The notes beneath the pieces are model-generated. The model had not been told where the DNA came from and searched no databases. It saw nothing but the letters and a program-made list of their open reading frames with translations. Source: Volvox africanus (Eukaryota; Chlorophyta; Chlorophyceae; Chlamydomonadales; Volvocaceae). Taken from it: a stretch of 64,000 bases of DNA. How positions within the stretch are numbered: the stretch's first letter is position 1; each line of letters begins with the position of its first letter. Shown here piece by piece: positions 12,324 to 23,480 of this stretch. Location: contig BSDZ01000089.1 of the NCBI GenBank assembly GCA_030268105.1, positions 1,488,001 through 1,552,000 on the forward strand. Reading direction: 5' to 3'. The translations under genes and the position numbers were made by a program.

Positions 12324-12560
12324 TCACAATACGTCTATGCTTACATGTAGCACGTCAACCTCGATTAGCCTTCCGGGCTGTGAGCAAGCAATCACAATTG
12401 CCTCTATGAATGGGCTCTCGATTTGCCCCAGCATATCCAAAAGCAGTATTCGTGCATCTTTGCATGTTGCAGATGCAAGCAAAGCTTGGCGTCGCGTTAA
12501 GTAGCTTAAGACAATACGTGCACAATCTGGCTGCCCGCTTATGAGCTGCTGCAGTAACAT
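12324..12560 (-). CDS. Possible F-box-like first exon of the propeller gene
   Basis: A minus-strand ORF begins at an ATG and encodes ARIVLSYLTRRQALLASATC, a leucine-spaced helix pair reminiscent of an F-box. A good donor (CAT|GTAAGC) lies near its end, 150-200 bases upstream of the propeller ORF on the same strand. F-box plus propeller is a common eukaryotic ubiquitin-ligase adaptor layout. I could not find an acceptor giving a clean phase join, so linkage is inference. It could also be a separate small gene. Confidence 0.3.
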   Translation of the reverse strand: MLLQQLISGQPDCARIVLSYLTRRQALLASATCKDARILLLDMLGQIESPFIEAIVIACSQPGRLIEVDVLHVSIDVL

Positions 12561-13369
12561 TTTATTGCCAACTCGTGAAATGACATAGAGGATTGCGAGC
12601 TATTTTTGGCGTCCTGACATTTTATTGTAAGCTTCAGGTAAGATGCTGATCAGCTGTCCGCACATCTGATTGACAGTAGGCTAACGGACGAATTAGACAT
12701 GTAGTCTTCATCATCCGTTATAATCAATTATACAGCAACAACACTAAAACCCGCTTGAAAACTCCCAAGATAACTGGCAAGACTGTCTATGAAGGCCGAG
12801 TGGACAACGCCTTGTGGACAAGAAATAGCTAAAAGGGTTTCGTCGTCTGAAGAATCAATCGTCGCAGCATTCCAGGCATTTAGTAGTTTTGATGTCCAGG
12901 CAAACGGTAAGAATACCCCAACAATATAGGTGTTGGATCCCGATCGTTTAGGTAAACTTTTAAGGCGCAAAAAAGTTAATAACTAGGCTGGGCAAGCCTA
13001 GTCCCACAATTACTGATGAAGATACTGATGATTTCAATGTTCTGTGAGCTCATAAGGCCCGGTGGGAGCCATAAGGCCCACGACGGCTTACGGCCCTTTG
13101 GGATGATTTGTGAGGGAGCCCCCGATGGGTGCGAGCGAGGGAGGAGAGGACGGCATCTGACCCACCCACAGCCATATTCAAAGCACCCGCTGCCCTATCT
13201 GGGCGGATTTAATACGCAGCGCCCGGTGTCGGTGGCTTAGAGTCCCCATGAATGTAGATTTTTTAAAAATTGGAATTAGATCCCGGGAATAAGTAAAACA
13301 AACTTTATAATCCACTAACTTCCTTCTCCGTTCTGAGATTCACAATTTGACGGGTCATGTTCGTACAGA
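12561..13369. other. Intergenic, weak minus-strand ORF at 12728-12970
   Basis: The minus-strand 80-codon ORF has no family resemblance. The rest shows no coding pattern. Confidence 0.35.
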
Positions 13370-13503
13370 TTGCAAATTCGTACGGCTGAGGCCTTCAGGT
13401 GCTGCGTTTTTCACATTTCCTCCACCTCCTCCCCACATTACTTATCAGGTTGTCGCTCTCCAGGTGCAGCAGCTGGAGGAAGGCATAAGCGTTGTCGTGG
13501 ATC

Positions 13504-13918
13504 AATGATCACGGCTAGATTGTGTCTGCTGCTGCGGGCGGAGCTCAACCGCATGAGGCTCCGAAACCAGGGTGCGACCGCTACTGCAGCGGCTGATGCG
13601 TGCGGAGAGAGACCCTTATCCGGGATCGGCACATCTGGCGAAATGGAAGGCGCCAACACTTCTGACCGGCCTCAGAGCGGCAGCTGGCGAGGGGTTAGAG
13701 CGGGTGAAGTGGTTTTACACATGTCCTCGGGTACAGAGGCGGCGCCAACTAGTGCGGAGGCTACTACCGTGGAGGACGAGGAGGAGGAGGGAAGCACGGG
13801 GTCAGGAGTGGCCATGGTGTTTGCATCAGCAGCGGCCCGGCGCCTGCTGGTGGAGGCGGCCACCCATATAACCGATGTGCAAAGACAGAAGAGGGTGGAG
13901 AGGGAGTCAGTAACGTGA
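13504..13918 (+). CDS. Unrecognised C-terminal coding segment, acidic and Ala-rich
   Basis: The plus-strand frame from an ATG at 13504 reads MITARLCLLLRAELNRMRLR, then Ala/Gly/Ser-rich linker, an acidic run VEDEEEEG, and a helix-prone end (AAARRLLVEAATHITDVQ) to TGA at 13916-13918. Composition and codon bias resemble the gene-space proteins. A short stretch just upstream in another frame (VVALQVQQLEEG after a TATCAG acceptor-like site) may be another exon. The product is not recognised. Confidence 0.35.
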
Positions 13919-15470
13919 CAGGACAGAGCAAGAGGTGGAGGAGCTTAAGCACTTGTTTGATTCGTGCGTTCAGCGCACTGTGGCGCAGGTTTAAAGCAGG
14001 TGTGGGACACGGTATAAATATGAGAAAGCTTGTGCTGTACGGAGTGTCTATAAAGGCAAATATTCTTCTATTTTGCATGGCGCATGCATGCTCAGGCAAT
14101 GCTGGTGTTGTCTTCTTAAACTTGCAACAGTTGGCTGCCAGACGATAGGGCACGAGTTGCTTTTTGATGTACGACACATCTAGTGATTGTACGTGCATTG
14201 GACTTAACAGAGATATCATTCATCTCAACCATTACGCAACGCGGTGGGGGTTTGACTTCCATCCACCCGGACACTCATTGCGCCGCGGGGACTAGACATT
14301 GTCCCGACCAAGACATTCTGGCGGCTAGTCCCCACCTACACAACAGCAGCTGAAGTACGGCTCCTGAACGGTCATTTTCCTCATGGTGCTGGTTCTCTCC
14401 CCCTTCGGGTTCTGTGCACTGCCTGCGGAGCCCCTAATCAGCTTGTCTTTGCCCAAACGAGGAAAATGGTGATGATGATGCGAGTCACCCCTCCCTCTTA
14501 CTACCTGTTCGTCCTTAGGCAACAAGGGAGTCCTTTACCTCTCCCTTGTTAGCAATGTCTTCACACAGCATTTCTTTGCGTTTGGTTGATTCCCACGTCC
14601 AAGTCAAAATACGGTGCCTTTGCATTTGCATGGAAATGTATATGTTTACAGCTTAGATGTGGCATGAGCTTGTGAGTATCTAAGCTGTATCTAAGCTTGT
14701 GAGCCTCTGCGTTATGTACGGTAGCCGTACGGCTTGATTTTGATTTTGCTTACAGCTCCATAGATTTAGTATTCTGCCTCCCACTATTGGAACTTGTTAC
14801 TGACCTCTTCCCACCTACCCTAGCCTTTCGCTACAAGGTACAGTTTTGGCCCAGCAGACTCCAAAAAGGGTCAAGAAAACACTCGTGTGCCACTCGGCCC
14901 GCTGGACTGGACCATTGACAACACAGTTGCTCATGGCTATTAGCCAGTGGGCTGGCACGGTCTTGCAGTCTCATCAGCCCTTAGGTAAGGTGTGCTCCCT
15001 TTTCACGGCTTTTATGGACATACAGGTGACGGATGGTGTGTCGCTGATGCATCTAGGTTTGCCCTTTGGGCAGGTGTTCGGCAGAACGGAGTTACCGAAA
15101 CTGCGTTTAGTTGTTTTGTGCTGCGTGTGCGTGTGTAGTTTCAGCCGTGCCAATGTGGCCGCGCTCGACTACACCTTTGGGCATTTCTTTTTGTGGACCC
15201 CCTTGCACTAAGAGCAGCTCAGCTCTGCAGTTATATAAGGCCTCTTGCCAGCACGACACCTTGCCTTTGCATGTTAACACCTCGCCAACTTAGCAAGGTG
15301 TCTTACGGCTATAGGACATAAATGTATGAAGCACAAGTGAAGGGATGATGGTTCATTATTGCATCTGGGAGAGGACAGGTCCGTGTACAATAATGATGCA
15401 GCAACGCCAGGTTCCATTAGCCAACAGAGACAACACAATGTTGGTATGAGGAAGCCAGAAGGGCGTACTT
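13919..15470. other. Non-coding or decayed DNA
   Basis: A 121-codon plus-strand ORF at 14846-15211 has no recognisable domain and sits in sequence without coding bias. No RNA gene was seen. Confidence 0.35.
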
Positions 15471-15849
15471 TTTAAGGCACCCTAAGGAACATGGATTGTG
15501 TGGTCAAGACTTGACTTGAGGACCCTGACTTGTTTGATTAAGTGAAGGAGATGTCCGCATGCTTGCGGCATCTGAAAGGTCTATGTGAGATCTTTGCTCC
15601 TTGTTGCATATGCGCGTTGCAACTTTGTCTATCCTTTGGGTACCCAGTATGTTAGTGTAGTGCCAGTAGCACCATTGTTACACTGGTCAACTTCATTGAC
15701 AGCTTGGGTAGTTCTGCTTTGTTTTTTTGTGTCAGGACCATGAGTGAGTCCTGATGTGACACTTCAGGAAACAATTTCAGGGACATGTGAAGGCATCTAG
15801 GGTGCAGGCATTTGTGAGTCATATGTCATATTAAGGGAACGTAGCTAAT

Positions 15850-15910
15850 TCCCTCAATCGGGCATGAGGCAGATCAGCTGCTTGGCCTTGTTCACCTGGA
15901 TGTGTGTGGC
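15850..15910 (+). pseudogene. Trace of a Copia integrase segment
   Basis: One frame reads LLGLVHLDVCG followed by a stop. This matches the pre-catalytic motif at the start of Copia integrase cores (compare LGLIHLDVCG in the intact Copia at 36.5-41.2 kb). The flanks (about 15.5-16.4 kb) are too decayed to delimit an element. Confidence 0.35.
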
Positions 15911-16109
15911 TAGATGCTGGCGCTACTGACTTTTTTTTGAGGCTGAGTGTGGCAGAGGTCTGCTGTCTGAGCACCCTTGTGTAGGGCAGACGAAGCAGCT
16001 GAGTGCTGCAGTTTGAGAGGCCCTGGGTTGGGCTGTTAGCGGCTGATGTCCGTATTTGTGAGGCAACACCATATGTGGGTGTGCGTGAAGTGTTTCCTGT
16101 ACAGGTATG

Positions 16110-16265
16110 ACCAGCTTAAGTGGAAGAGTACCTGATAGAGATACCCAGCTCAGCTGGAAGAGGGATCTAATATGAGAGGTTGCCTGATGAGTCCCAGCAG
16201 GGTAGAGCCTGGCTGGAAGAGGGACCTAATGTGGGAAGTTGCCTGATGAGTTCCCAGCAGGAAAA
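16110..16265. repeat. Short tandem/dispersed repeat
   Basis: Two adjacent imperfect copies of about 60 bases share CTGGAAGAGGGA, TTGCCTGATGAG and CCCAGCAGG. The same motifs reappear in inverse orientation at about 20,120-20,400. Confidence 0.5.
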
Positions 16266-16385
16266 GTTCTGCAAATGTATCCAACGGACTAGGCCAATTG
16301 TTGCCGATGTTAGCCATAGCAGGGACCTATTACAGAAAGATCAAGGTAAGACAGTTCGTGAACGAACCTGCCTCACTACCTAACT

Positions 16386-17440
16386 TGTTGTATCCCTCTT
16401 CACTGCTCATGCACGTCTTGATCTGCACCTCTAAACATTAAGTGCCAAGTGCCGAATGCTCACAAGACAGACTAAAGCATTCGGACGAGCTTTCAGGGGC
16501 AGCGGAAGACTTCAGAGTGAAAAGGTTACAACTTACAGTTCAATAGATGCGATGCGATGCATTCCGATGCCAGGCAATCATCATCTAACTGGCTATTAAT
16601 GCTCAGGATTGGCTCGGGCCAGACATACCATAATATAGTTCAATATGACAATATTGATGTAACAGGGCGAATGGCGCAGAAGCGCCAGAAAGAGCGAAAC
16701 TGACTTGTCGTAATTTGGTCTTTTATGACAAATGACATAATTGCGTAATAATAGATTAGTTACAATAGATCTGACGCATAGAACCTGAACAAGTCGCATG
16801 GAACTACTTGCATGCGAGCATTCGTACAACGGTGTCAGTTGTAGAATGCGTGCCAGTTTTGAATAGACGTAAGGCCCCCTTACGATCCAGACAGCGCTAT
16901 TTCAGGCGCCTGAATAATTGAGACAGACACTTCCTCTTCCATTGTTAGTAACCTACTATAATGTAAACTACGAGGAGTCACCCTTGCACCACGTGCCCTA
17001 CGGCACAGTTACTCGGAGCTCGCCTTTATAGCTACCCCTATCAGCTAGGCGAAGCCTCTGTTACAATTGAAGATTGTCCGATTAGAGCATGGTAAAAGCT
17101 TGTGCTATTCGGCTGTCCTGGCACGTATTATATTCGTGATATTGTGGTACATATGCGGTACACATCACACCTTATTCTTGATCCACAAGTGTGATAAGCC
17201 CTAGCAGACGTATCACCGATATTCGCATGCAGTATGTTTATCATTATCAAGCCTTCCCGGCATTTATGCAATGCTAATGACTGAATATCACTATTCGGTT
17301 TTACCATAAGTCAATAATTACAATATGGTAATATATCTATGGTAATAATTGGTAATAATTGCAATTTATGGTACTTATGGTACTTATGGCAATATATATA
17401 TATTGTTACAATTATTACCATAAGTACTTGGCTATAACTA
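16386..17440. mobile_element. Truncated Gypsy-type LTR (TGTTGTA start)
   Basis: It begins TGTTGTATCCCTCTTC, like the intact GypA-family LTRs (TGTTGTATCCTTCCTTC). It shares the internal AGCGGAAGACTT motif, a paired marker near 17.2 kb (a hyphenated palindrome around an octamer of alternating GATATTC/ATTCGG type), and overall order. No TACAACA end is found; the sequence degrades into AT-rich direct and inverted repeats by 17.3-17.43 kb, next to the bacterial pseudogene. The right end is approximate. Confidence 0.5.
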
Positions 17441-17452
17441 ACAGCTAGTATT

Positions 17453-18190
17453 TCATGTATGTGCTATAGAGGATTCAGGAAATCCGATAAGATAAGTTTT
17501 TGGTAACCACAAAAACAAAAACAAGCTGATGTTTACCAAAGTACCTACAAGCACACTTTTTAAATTATTTGGCCCCGCCATAAAATATTCCCAAGAAAGG
17601 AAGCTAATCCCGCCGGCAATAATAGTAAATACCATAGCAAATTTAGGTATGACAATATTACAAAGATCAAAAACGAGGGGAACTAATATTATAGGGGTCC
17701 AAAACCCTGCAATAAAGATTACTTAATCTACTACAATATTAAAACAGAGCGCAATACATATTGCCAGACTACCTATAGTAATATTAGTAATCCTGGCTAC
17801 TAACAGCATTTTATTCTGACCAGCTAAATTAAATATAGGCTTAAAAATCCTTAACCAAAGTGATTGAAGTGTTATTTAAATCAGGATCTGCAGTAGACAT
17901 AACAGCCGCAAGTAAACCTGCTATTACTACTCCTTGTATACCAACCGGAATGATATGATCTATAAGATATGGCAACGCAAAGCTAGGTCTAATATTCGGA
18001 TAAATGATAAAAGCAAATAACCCGTTTTTGGTTATGAATACCAGGAAAACGGCATATATTACTGACCTGAGCTATTTGGTTAGGGTCCTTATCAATCAAT
18101 GCTCTTTGGATGAAAGTTGGAAACAGATTCATAACAGCAAACCCTAAAAAAGCAGAAATAGTGGTTTTTTAAAACTCATCATTACCTGTA
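17453..18190 (-). pseudogene. Bacterial sodium:solute symporter (SSS family) pseudogene
   Basis: Minus-strand frames joined across several frameshifts/stops give MNLFPTFIQRALIDKD, LFAFIIYPNIRPSFALPYLI, GIQGVVIAGLLAAVMSTAD and a C-terminal run of hydrophobic helices (VFTIIAGGISFLSWEYF). FPTFIQR and GLxAAxMSTAD are SSS (Na+/proline or pantothenate symporter) landmarks. Base composition is much more AT-rich than algal genes and there are no introns. The gene lacks its N-terminal half. It is best explained as a nuclear insertion of DNA from an alphaproteobacterial, probably rickettsial, symbiont. Confidence 0.7.
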
Positions 18191-18194
18191 ATAA

Positions 18195-18296
18195 TTACTT
18201 TCTCAGGTATATATTATATTATATTATTATACATATAGGATTATATATTAATAGTATATATATAGGTATATTAATATGTATATATACATATATATA
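18195..18296. repeat. AT-rich microsatellite
   Basis: Runs of TATA/TATTA units. Similar tracts are at 19,691-19,830, 23,280-23,480, 44,571-44,720 and 57,955-58,192. Confidence 0.8.
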
Positions 18297-18432
18297 CAGC
18301 TAGTCGTCCTCCATTTTCCGTTGGGCCCTTCTGTGGTGTCTTGGTGACCCCGAGTGCTCTGTTAGTGGCCAGGCGAGAGCCTCTGAGGCTTTCGCAGAAG
18401 GGCCCAACGGAAAACGGGGGACATCTAGCTGC
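18297..18432. repeat. Long near-perfect hairpin (36-bp arms, 61-base loop)
   Basis: Arm 18297-18333 is almost the exact reverse complement of 18395-18432. The cores are TTTTCCGTTGGGCCCTTCTG and CAGAAGGGCCCAACGGAAAA, with only a few mismatches in the outer third. It could be a MITE-like fold-back element or a structured RNA. Confidence 0.75.
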
Positions 18433-18906
18433 TCAAAGGAAGGGGAACCCTCTCCTCTAAACCGACCCTGACCTGGCAAGAGACTGACAAACACACACAG
18501 ATCCCCTCAGAGGAGAAACACCAGCAGGAAAGCACACTCTTACACAGCCGAGCCGGAAGAACCCAACAAGAGGTGGAGGGGGGGATGACAAGCCAAACTG
18601 GCGCGCCCCTAGAAAGCCTTCCGGCCCCACCCAAAGCTGGCCCCGCAAACTCCGGCACTGCACAAGAAGGAAAGAAGTCTCTCGCTGGCACCCCCCCCCC
18701 AAAACCTTAAGGACCCGAAGCCTGGACACCGGTACCTCTAGCCACGAAACCCTCCACCCTCTCCCTTACCCTCCTCAAGACCTAAACTGTCTTCCCCTTG
18801 TCTCCACCTCCCTGACTCTCTCCCCCTTTCCTCCCACAGTACCTCTTCCTCAAGACTCCTGTCCTAAAGGCCCTGCTCTGTTCTTGCTGCTCCATGGCCG
18901 GTGATG
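18433..18906. other. C-rich low-complexity DNA between hairpin and LINE tail
   Basis: Purine-poor, CCT/CCC-rich plus strand, including a C10 run near 18,691. It is possibly the 3' UTR of the adjacent minus-strand LINE. No gene is supported. Confidence 0.4.
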
Positions 18907-19690
18907 TCAACCGGAACTGCACACCGCATTTGCGTGCCAACTATGGCTAGGATGGGATGTTGTGGTCCCACCCAATCCCAGCCATAGTGAGGGATACCCA
19001 ACGCTGCAAAAGAATGCAAGCGTGCCCAAAAGTCGGCAACTGTACGGCCTCACGCACGGTCCAGGGGTGAGGCTGCTGTTTATGTTGGATTGTCCATTGT
19101 TGGCTGTGTCGTAGAGATGATTGGATGGGTGTTGGCAGCTTCCTCTTCCTCTTGAGTGAAACCCCCTGAACAGTTGAAGAAGTCGGTAATAGCCCGTTGA
19201 CGGGGTCCCTGCTCTGCTGTGTGGGTCTGTTGTTGTTGCTGCCATCCGTAGGTAGAAGGCTCCTGTTGCCTTTGTTCCCGGGTTGCCGCCCGGAGACAGT
19301 ACCTTCCATATTCCATAGAAGATAAAGCAGCCATGGCTATCACGTCCCAAGGGGCCTGCTTGCAACCGGGAGGTGCTTGGATAAGCCATAGCTGTTGCCT
19401 GGTCATGCCCCCTTCAATGGTGGCTGATGACGGCAATGGCAGATGCCTGTCTATTTGTTCACGCACCACCTTGGCTATAGGGCACTCCCAGAAGTGGTGC
19501 AGGCGTGGGGAGCAAGGTTGATCAGTATCAGCTCCATAGCTGCCACACCCACATGGTTTGATGGGCACCCTGGAAAGATGTGTGTTGCCAGGCATGGGTA
19601 TCCCATCGACCACCAAACGCCACAGCGTCTCTTTGTTTTTATTTTCCCACCGAACTGCTGTCCACAGCCTGTCTAGGGTTGCCTGAAAGC
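18907..19690 (-). pseudogene. 5'-truncated LINE (non-LTR retrotransposon) C-terminus
   Basis: The minus-strand frame encodes WRLVVDGIPMPGN, then a Cys/His cluster (CGCGSYG...RLHHFWECPIAKVV), the zinc-ribbon-like domain that follows the reverse transcriptase in algal and plant L1-type elements. A Gln-rich region and a ragged C-terminus follow. No reverse transcriptase or endonuclease is present; the frame ends upstream in an AT microsatellite, consistent with 5' truncation. Family assignment is from the HHFWECP motif and is moderately sure. Confidence 0.55.
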
Positions 19691-19830
19691 GTACATGTAT
19701 GTATATATGTATGTGCATATACATATGTACATGTATATATATGTTTATATGTATATATATTATATAACATATATATAACATGTGTTATATATACTTTAGT
19801 ACTAAATATTATATATAATCTAGTATTATA
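19691..19830. repeat. AT-rich (TATG/TATA) microsatellite
   Basis: Alternating TATGTA and ATATAT units at the truncated end of the LINE. Confidence 0.8.
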
Positions 19831-20119
19831 GTCTGAAATGTAAAACCAGTTCCAGCTTCATACCTCAAAACTCTCTGCATCAATATGCAAATGTTCAACT
19901 GATGGATATTCAGATTCCTAGCAGCAGGGGCAGTCTACAAGGTCCGAAAACAGAATTTCTGGGAAGTTGGGGCAATCCACCCCCTCACGCTGTGCGAATC
20001 ACTTAGCAGCCAAGCATGCTTCAAACCTTTTTTTATCAATCTATCCTTTCATGGTCATCCCCCATTAAGCTTGCACCTGGGATGCCATCCAGCAATTCCC
20101 TCGTCCACGTTCATATCCT

Positions 20120-20400
20120 TCCAGGTCTCCCAAGTCCCAGCCAGGCTTTGTACTGCTGGGAAGCACTCAGGCAACCTCTCATCATAACCTTAATCATAAC
20201 CATAAGTTGCACTGCCGTGGCCTGCACTAGCACAACACTCTACGGTGCTCTAGTGAACAACAGGAACCGCCGTACTGCCACAACCTTCGGAGGACTTAAC
20301 CTTCCTCAAAAAATAGGACATGCATCAGGCCACCACTCATCAGGTCCCTCTTCCAGCCAGGCTCCATCATGCTGGGAACTCATTCCGCACCCTCATACAG
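20120..20400. repeat. Inverse-orientation copy of the 16.1-kb repeat
   Basis: Contains GCTGGGAAGCACTCAGGC, GGTCCCTCTTCCAGCCAGGC and GCTGGGAACTCATTC, reverse complements of units at 16,110-16,265. Sequence on either side (19,831-20,430) shows no gene. Confidence 0.45.
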
Positions 20401-20431
20401 TGGTCCTCGCCATACTATCATAGTGTTTTTC

Positions 20432-20560
20432 CTGGTCGACTATAGCACACAGCATCAGCTAATAGTCGGCCGGGGGGCATAGTTGAACTATAGCCGACCT
20501 CAACTATAGTCATGTACTATAGCCGACATGGTCTATAGTCGTCCGACTGTAGTGCTTACT
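20432..20560. repeat. Cluster of ACTATAG / TATAGTCG motifs
   Basis: At least six ACTATAG or CTATAGT cores in both orientations, often extended to TATAGTCG or CTATAGCCGAC, within 130 bases. A matching cluster is at 22,990-23,215. Confidence 0.6.
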
Positions 20561-21048
20561 ATATCTAGTACAGGCAACAGCTAACGAATTTGAGATTCTC
20601 ACAGCGTTTTTTCATGCCACACTGCTTAGGTGTAGTGCCTACAATGTATATATCTCTCCTCTCTGACAGAGGCACGCAGTTCTTTTGTTTTGATTCCCCA
20701 CCTATGACAGCCCACCCATGGGGCCTGGCTTGCGGGGAGTTGTGACTTACTTGCACCACATGCCTCCTTTGGGTGCATCCCCTTGGAGTCCATCATCGAG
20801 CGTGTTTGCATTGTTCAGACCCCACGGCCAATTGTGGGGAAACGTGGGGCCTCTGATACGAAGCCGGTAGATACTAAGGTTGATGAGACAAGAAGGGTGT
20901 CGGCTTCCTTGAAGCCGGAGAAAAAGGGTGGGGCCCCCCACAATCCATACAGGCCGGTACTTCACAATTAAACGGTTTGAAGTTTGCGAGTTTGCAACGA
21001 TACCAGCTGATGACGTTCAGCAGGCAAACGACTGCAAATGCAAGGGCA
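20561..21048. other. No gene recognised
   Basis: Small ORFs only. This lies between the ACTATAG cluster and a solo LTR. Confidence 0.35.
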
Positions 21049-21053
21049 GGGAC

Positions 21054-21857
21054 TGTTGTATCCTTCCTTCTTCAATCATGCACTGAATCTGCACGTCTGA
21101 GTGTTAGCTACAAGTGCTTCGTGCTTACGAACAGCAAGGCACTCCAGTGCGAGTAACGTGACAGCGGAAGACTTTAAGGAAAGATTCAACTTACAATGAT
21201 CCTCGATTATAGATTGTAGTTTGCCGTCAGACCCTGCGGGCAGCGTTCATCACACGGCTGAAGATGGTATGCTGAAATAGCTCAGGCCGATAATAAATTA
21301 GTATATCGTATGTATGGCAATTGGGTTGAGTTAAGTACGCAAGTACTTATCCAAAGTAGCGTCGAGCCGACTTCGGTCTCTAGGCGGCCGTCCTCACACC
21401 TATCACGTTCACGATACCGATGTGCAGTACAAATCACACTGGATCCCGATCCCAAGTGTGAGTACTATCAGAGCACTCTCCTGAATATCGCGTTATTCAT
21501 GATATTAATGGATGCAACGTATGCAAGGTGCAAAGATCTGAATATCGGTATTCGGTTGCCGACCAACCATCGCGATCGTCGCATTTCCACATACACGCCT
21601 GGTTTATGATACGGATGATGTAATAATATTTGAAATATTATTACTTGATGCATTATGCCATAATGGTCTCGTGCATCGATGCCGGCCTCGAGTCAAACAT
21701 GTTGACTGACAGCGTGATGTCACGAATGGTGATGCAGAATGCTAAATTAGCTAGATATACCCGAATATATCATGCCAGTATGCTCATATCATGTTCATCT
21801 ATGCTTTGGTAAACTCGTCTACTTTGGCATGGACGGTGATCGAACCCGCGTACAACA
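21054..21857 (-). mobile_element. Solo LTR of the GypA family, TSD GGGAC
   Basis: An 804-base LTR from TGTTGTA to TACAACA, flanked by GGGAC at 21049-21053 and 21858-21862. Read on plus it aligns with the minus-strand GypB LTR (58193-59007). It results from LTR-LTR recombination. No internal region remains. Confidence 0.85.
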
Positions 21858-21969
21858 GGGACCTCACATCCCAACAGACGCGCGCGCGTGCGGAGGCCAA
21901 TCCGCGTGCGTGTGTTGGTGGAGGCCTTTCCAAAGTGAACGGTGAGGACGTCAAGTGTTAGAGTGTTGC

Positions 21970-22276
21970 CAGTGGTACTGATGGAAAGCTTGAAGCTGTA
22001 TCTCCGAATGTCTGGGGCTTCAGCAATTCACCCCACAGCATCGAGCTCCATGTCGGCACTATGGAACTCTTCTGCCCCGAGAATTGGCTTAAATTAAATG
22101 TACACAACGTTACATTCTTTGTAGATAATTGTAAGCAAATTCGTCGACCTTCTGGTGGCAAATCGCCATGCCTGCGAGAGCAGCTTAGTCATCCAAAGTG
22201 GTTGTTCGATTCATTTCACGCCGTCATGCCAGAATTCCATTATGAGAGACACGACACCTTTTGGAATGAAATTTAG
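21970..22276 (+). CDS. Unrecognised coding segment
   Basis: An open frame from after a stop near 21,960 reads SVASGTDGKLEAVSPNVWGF, then PENWLKLNVHNVTFFVDNCK, ending YERHDTFWNEI with TAG at 22274-22276. The composition is protein-like (balanced, no low complexity). It lies between the two ACTATAG clusters and may be the last exon of a gene carried by a DNA transposon. No domain is recognised. Confidence 0.35.
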
Positions 22277-22486
22277 GCCGAGAGGCGTTGATGTGACCTT
22301 GACCGGGGTCAAAGGAGACTGACAAACTTGTTTTTACTCATATGATTGTTATTGGCCAAAATAAAGATACCTTGCAATAAAGAATGTAATATGTGACCAA
22401 TATCGCGTTTCCGCCGGGCGAGATATTATGTTTGGTCCGTCACATTCTTCTTACGGAGAGACAGAGAGACAGAGAGACCGACGGAC

Positions 22487-22795
22487 ATGGGCAATCCCAC
22501 AGGGCGGGGCCCCCCTGAGCGCTTCACGCCGGGGCCCCGCCCAAAAACGTCACAGTTTGTGTTGAATAACCTCGTTGGGCCGCCCCCTGAGGAGCTGCTG
22601 CCCGTGAGAAGCAGTGAGGGAGGAGGGGATGGGAATGCAGCTACGTCCCTGCCAGGTCATCGTGCGACTGGGTGCCGCCATGGCTGCTATGGAAGTAAAG
22701 GCGTGGGGCTGGGAGCCACGACCAGCAGAGCTGAAGGGAGACGGATTGGTGAAGTAGGGTGGCCTTATTGGGAATACCGACGATTCTGGAGGTGA
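22487..22795 (+). CDS. Possible small ORF, unrecognised
   Basis: A 102-codon frame rich in Gly/Pro/Arg following a GAGACAGA repeat. There is no domain and it may be chance in GC-rich DNA. Confidence 0.15.
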   Translation: MGNPTGRGPPERFTPGPRPKTSQFVLNNLVGPPPEELLPVRSSEGGGDGNAATSLPGHRATGCRHGCYGSKGVGLGATTSRAEGRRIGEVGWPYWEYRRFWR

Positions 22796-22989
22796 AGTAG
22801 GATGGCCTTGTTCAACAAGGCCAAGTTGGGATGTCAGCGATTTGTGAGAATGATGTGAACAAGGAGGAGGAGGACCGTCTTGGTGACAGAGAGGCCAGGA
22901 TAAAGAGAGGACCAACTTGGTCCTTGAAGGCAGCTGGCGCTGTCGGGCTATGACTGTATGATATGTACCCCTGTAATGTATACATCGGG

Positions 22990-23215
22990 ATAATGATTGA
23001 ATCCCGTACAGCAATTGCATGGCCTCCGCCAACCGCTGCCAACTATAGTTTGATCAGCTATAGCTGGCATTGACTATAGCTTGGACGACGATAGCTTGAC
23101 TATAGTCCCGTACAATAGTCGATGCCAAAATCGTCTGAAAGAATGGACTATTGGTCGGATATATCTGTACCGGCTATTTCTGACAATAGTCGAGCTATAG
23201 ACAGCCCCCCAAAAT
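22990..23215. repeat. Second cluster of ACTATAG motifs
   Basis: Contains AACTATAGT, GCTATAGC, GACTATAGC, GACTATAGT and GACTATTGG variants in both orientations. It pairs with 20,432-20,560 and may mark the two subterminal regions of a DNA transposon. Confidence 0.55.
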
Positions 23216-23279
23216 ACAGACGTACACAGGCATCACCATACATCGTCATCATCCATTGACTGCCCAACTTAGGTTGTAC

Positions 23280-23480
23280 TATAGAAACTATATGTTTAGT
23301 ACATACTATTATATATATAACTGTGTACTAATTGTATATAATAATATACAATATATAATTATACATTGATCAATTATACTATAATGTACATTGTTATACT
23401 TGGTGGTGTTCATAATATTTAATATATATTATAATATTGGTATGTACATTGGTATGTAAATATTGTATAATACCAGATTA
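23280..23480. repeat. AT-rich tract
   Basis: TATA/ATTA simple sequence. The following 340 bases up to the Gyp3 LTR show no gene. Confidence 0.7.

Noticed and set aside
14846..15211. 121-codon ORF as a gene
   Set aside because: No domain, no codon bias, Cys/Val run from a TG-rich tract; kept only as a note.
16386..17440. Complete solo LTR with target duplication
   Set aside because: No matching TACAACA end or flanking duplication could be found; treated as truncated.
20423..20440. CACTATGATAG on the minus strand as a CACTA terminus for the ACTATAG clusters
   Set aside because: It points away from the cluster and has no partner at the other side.
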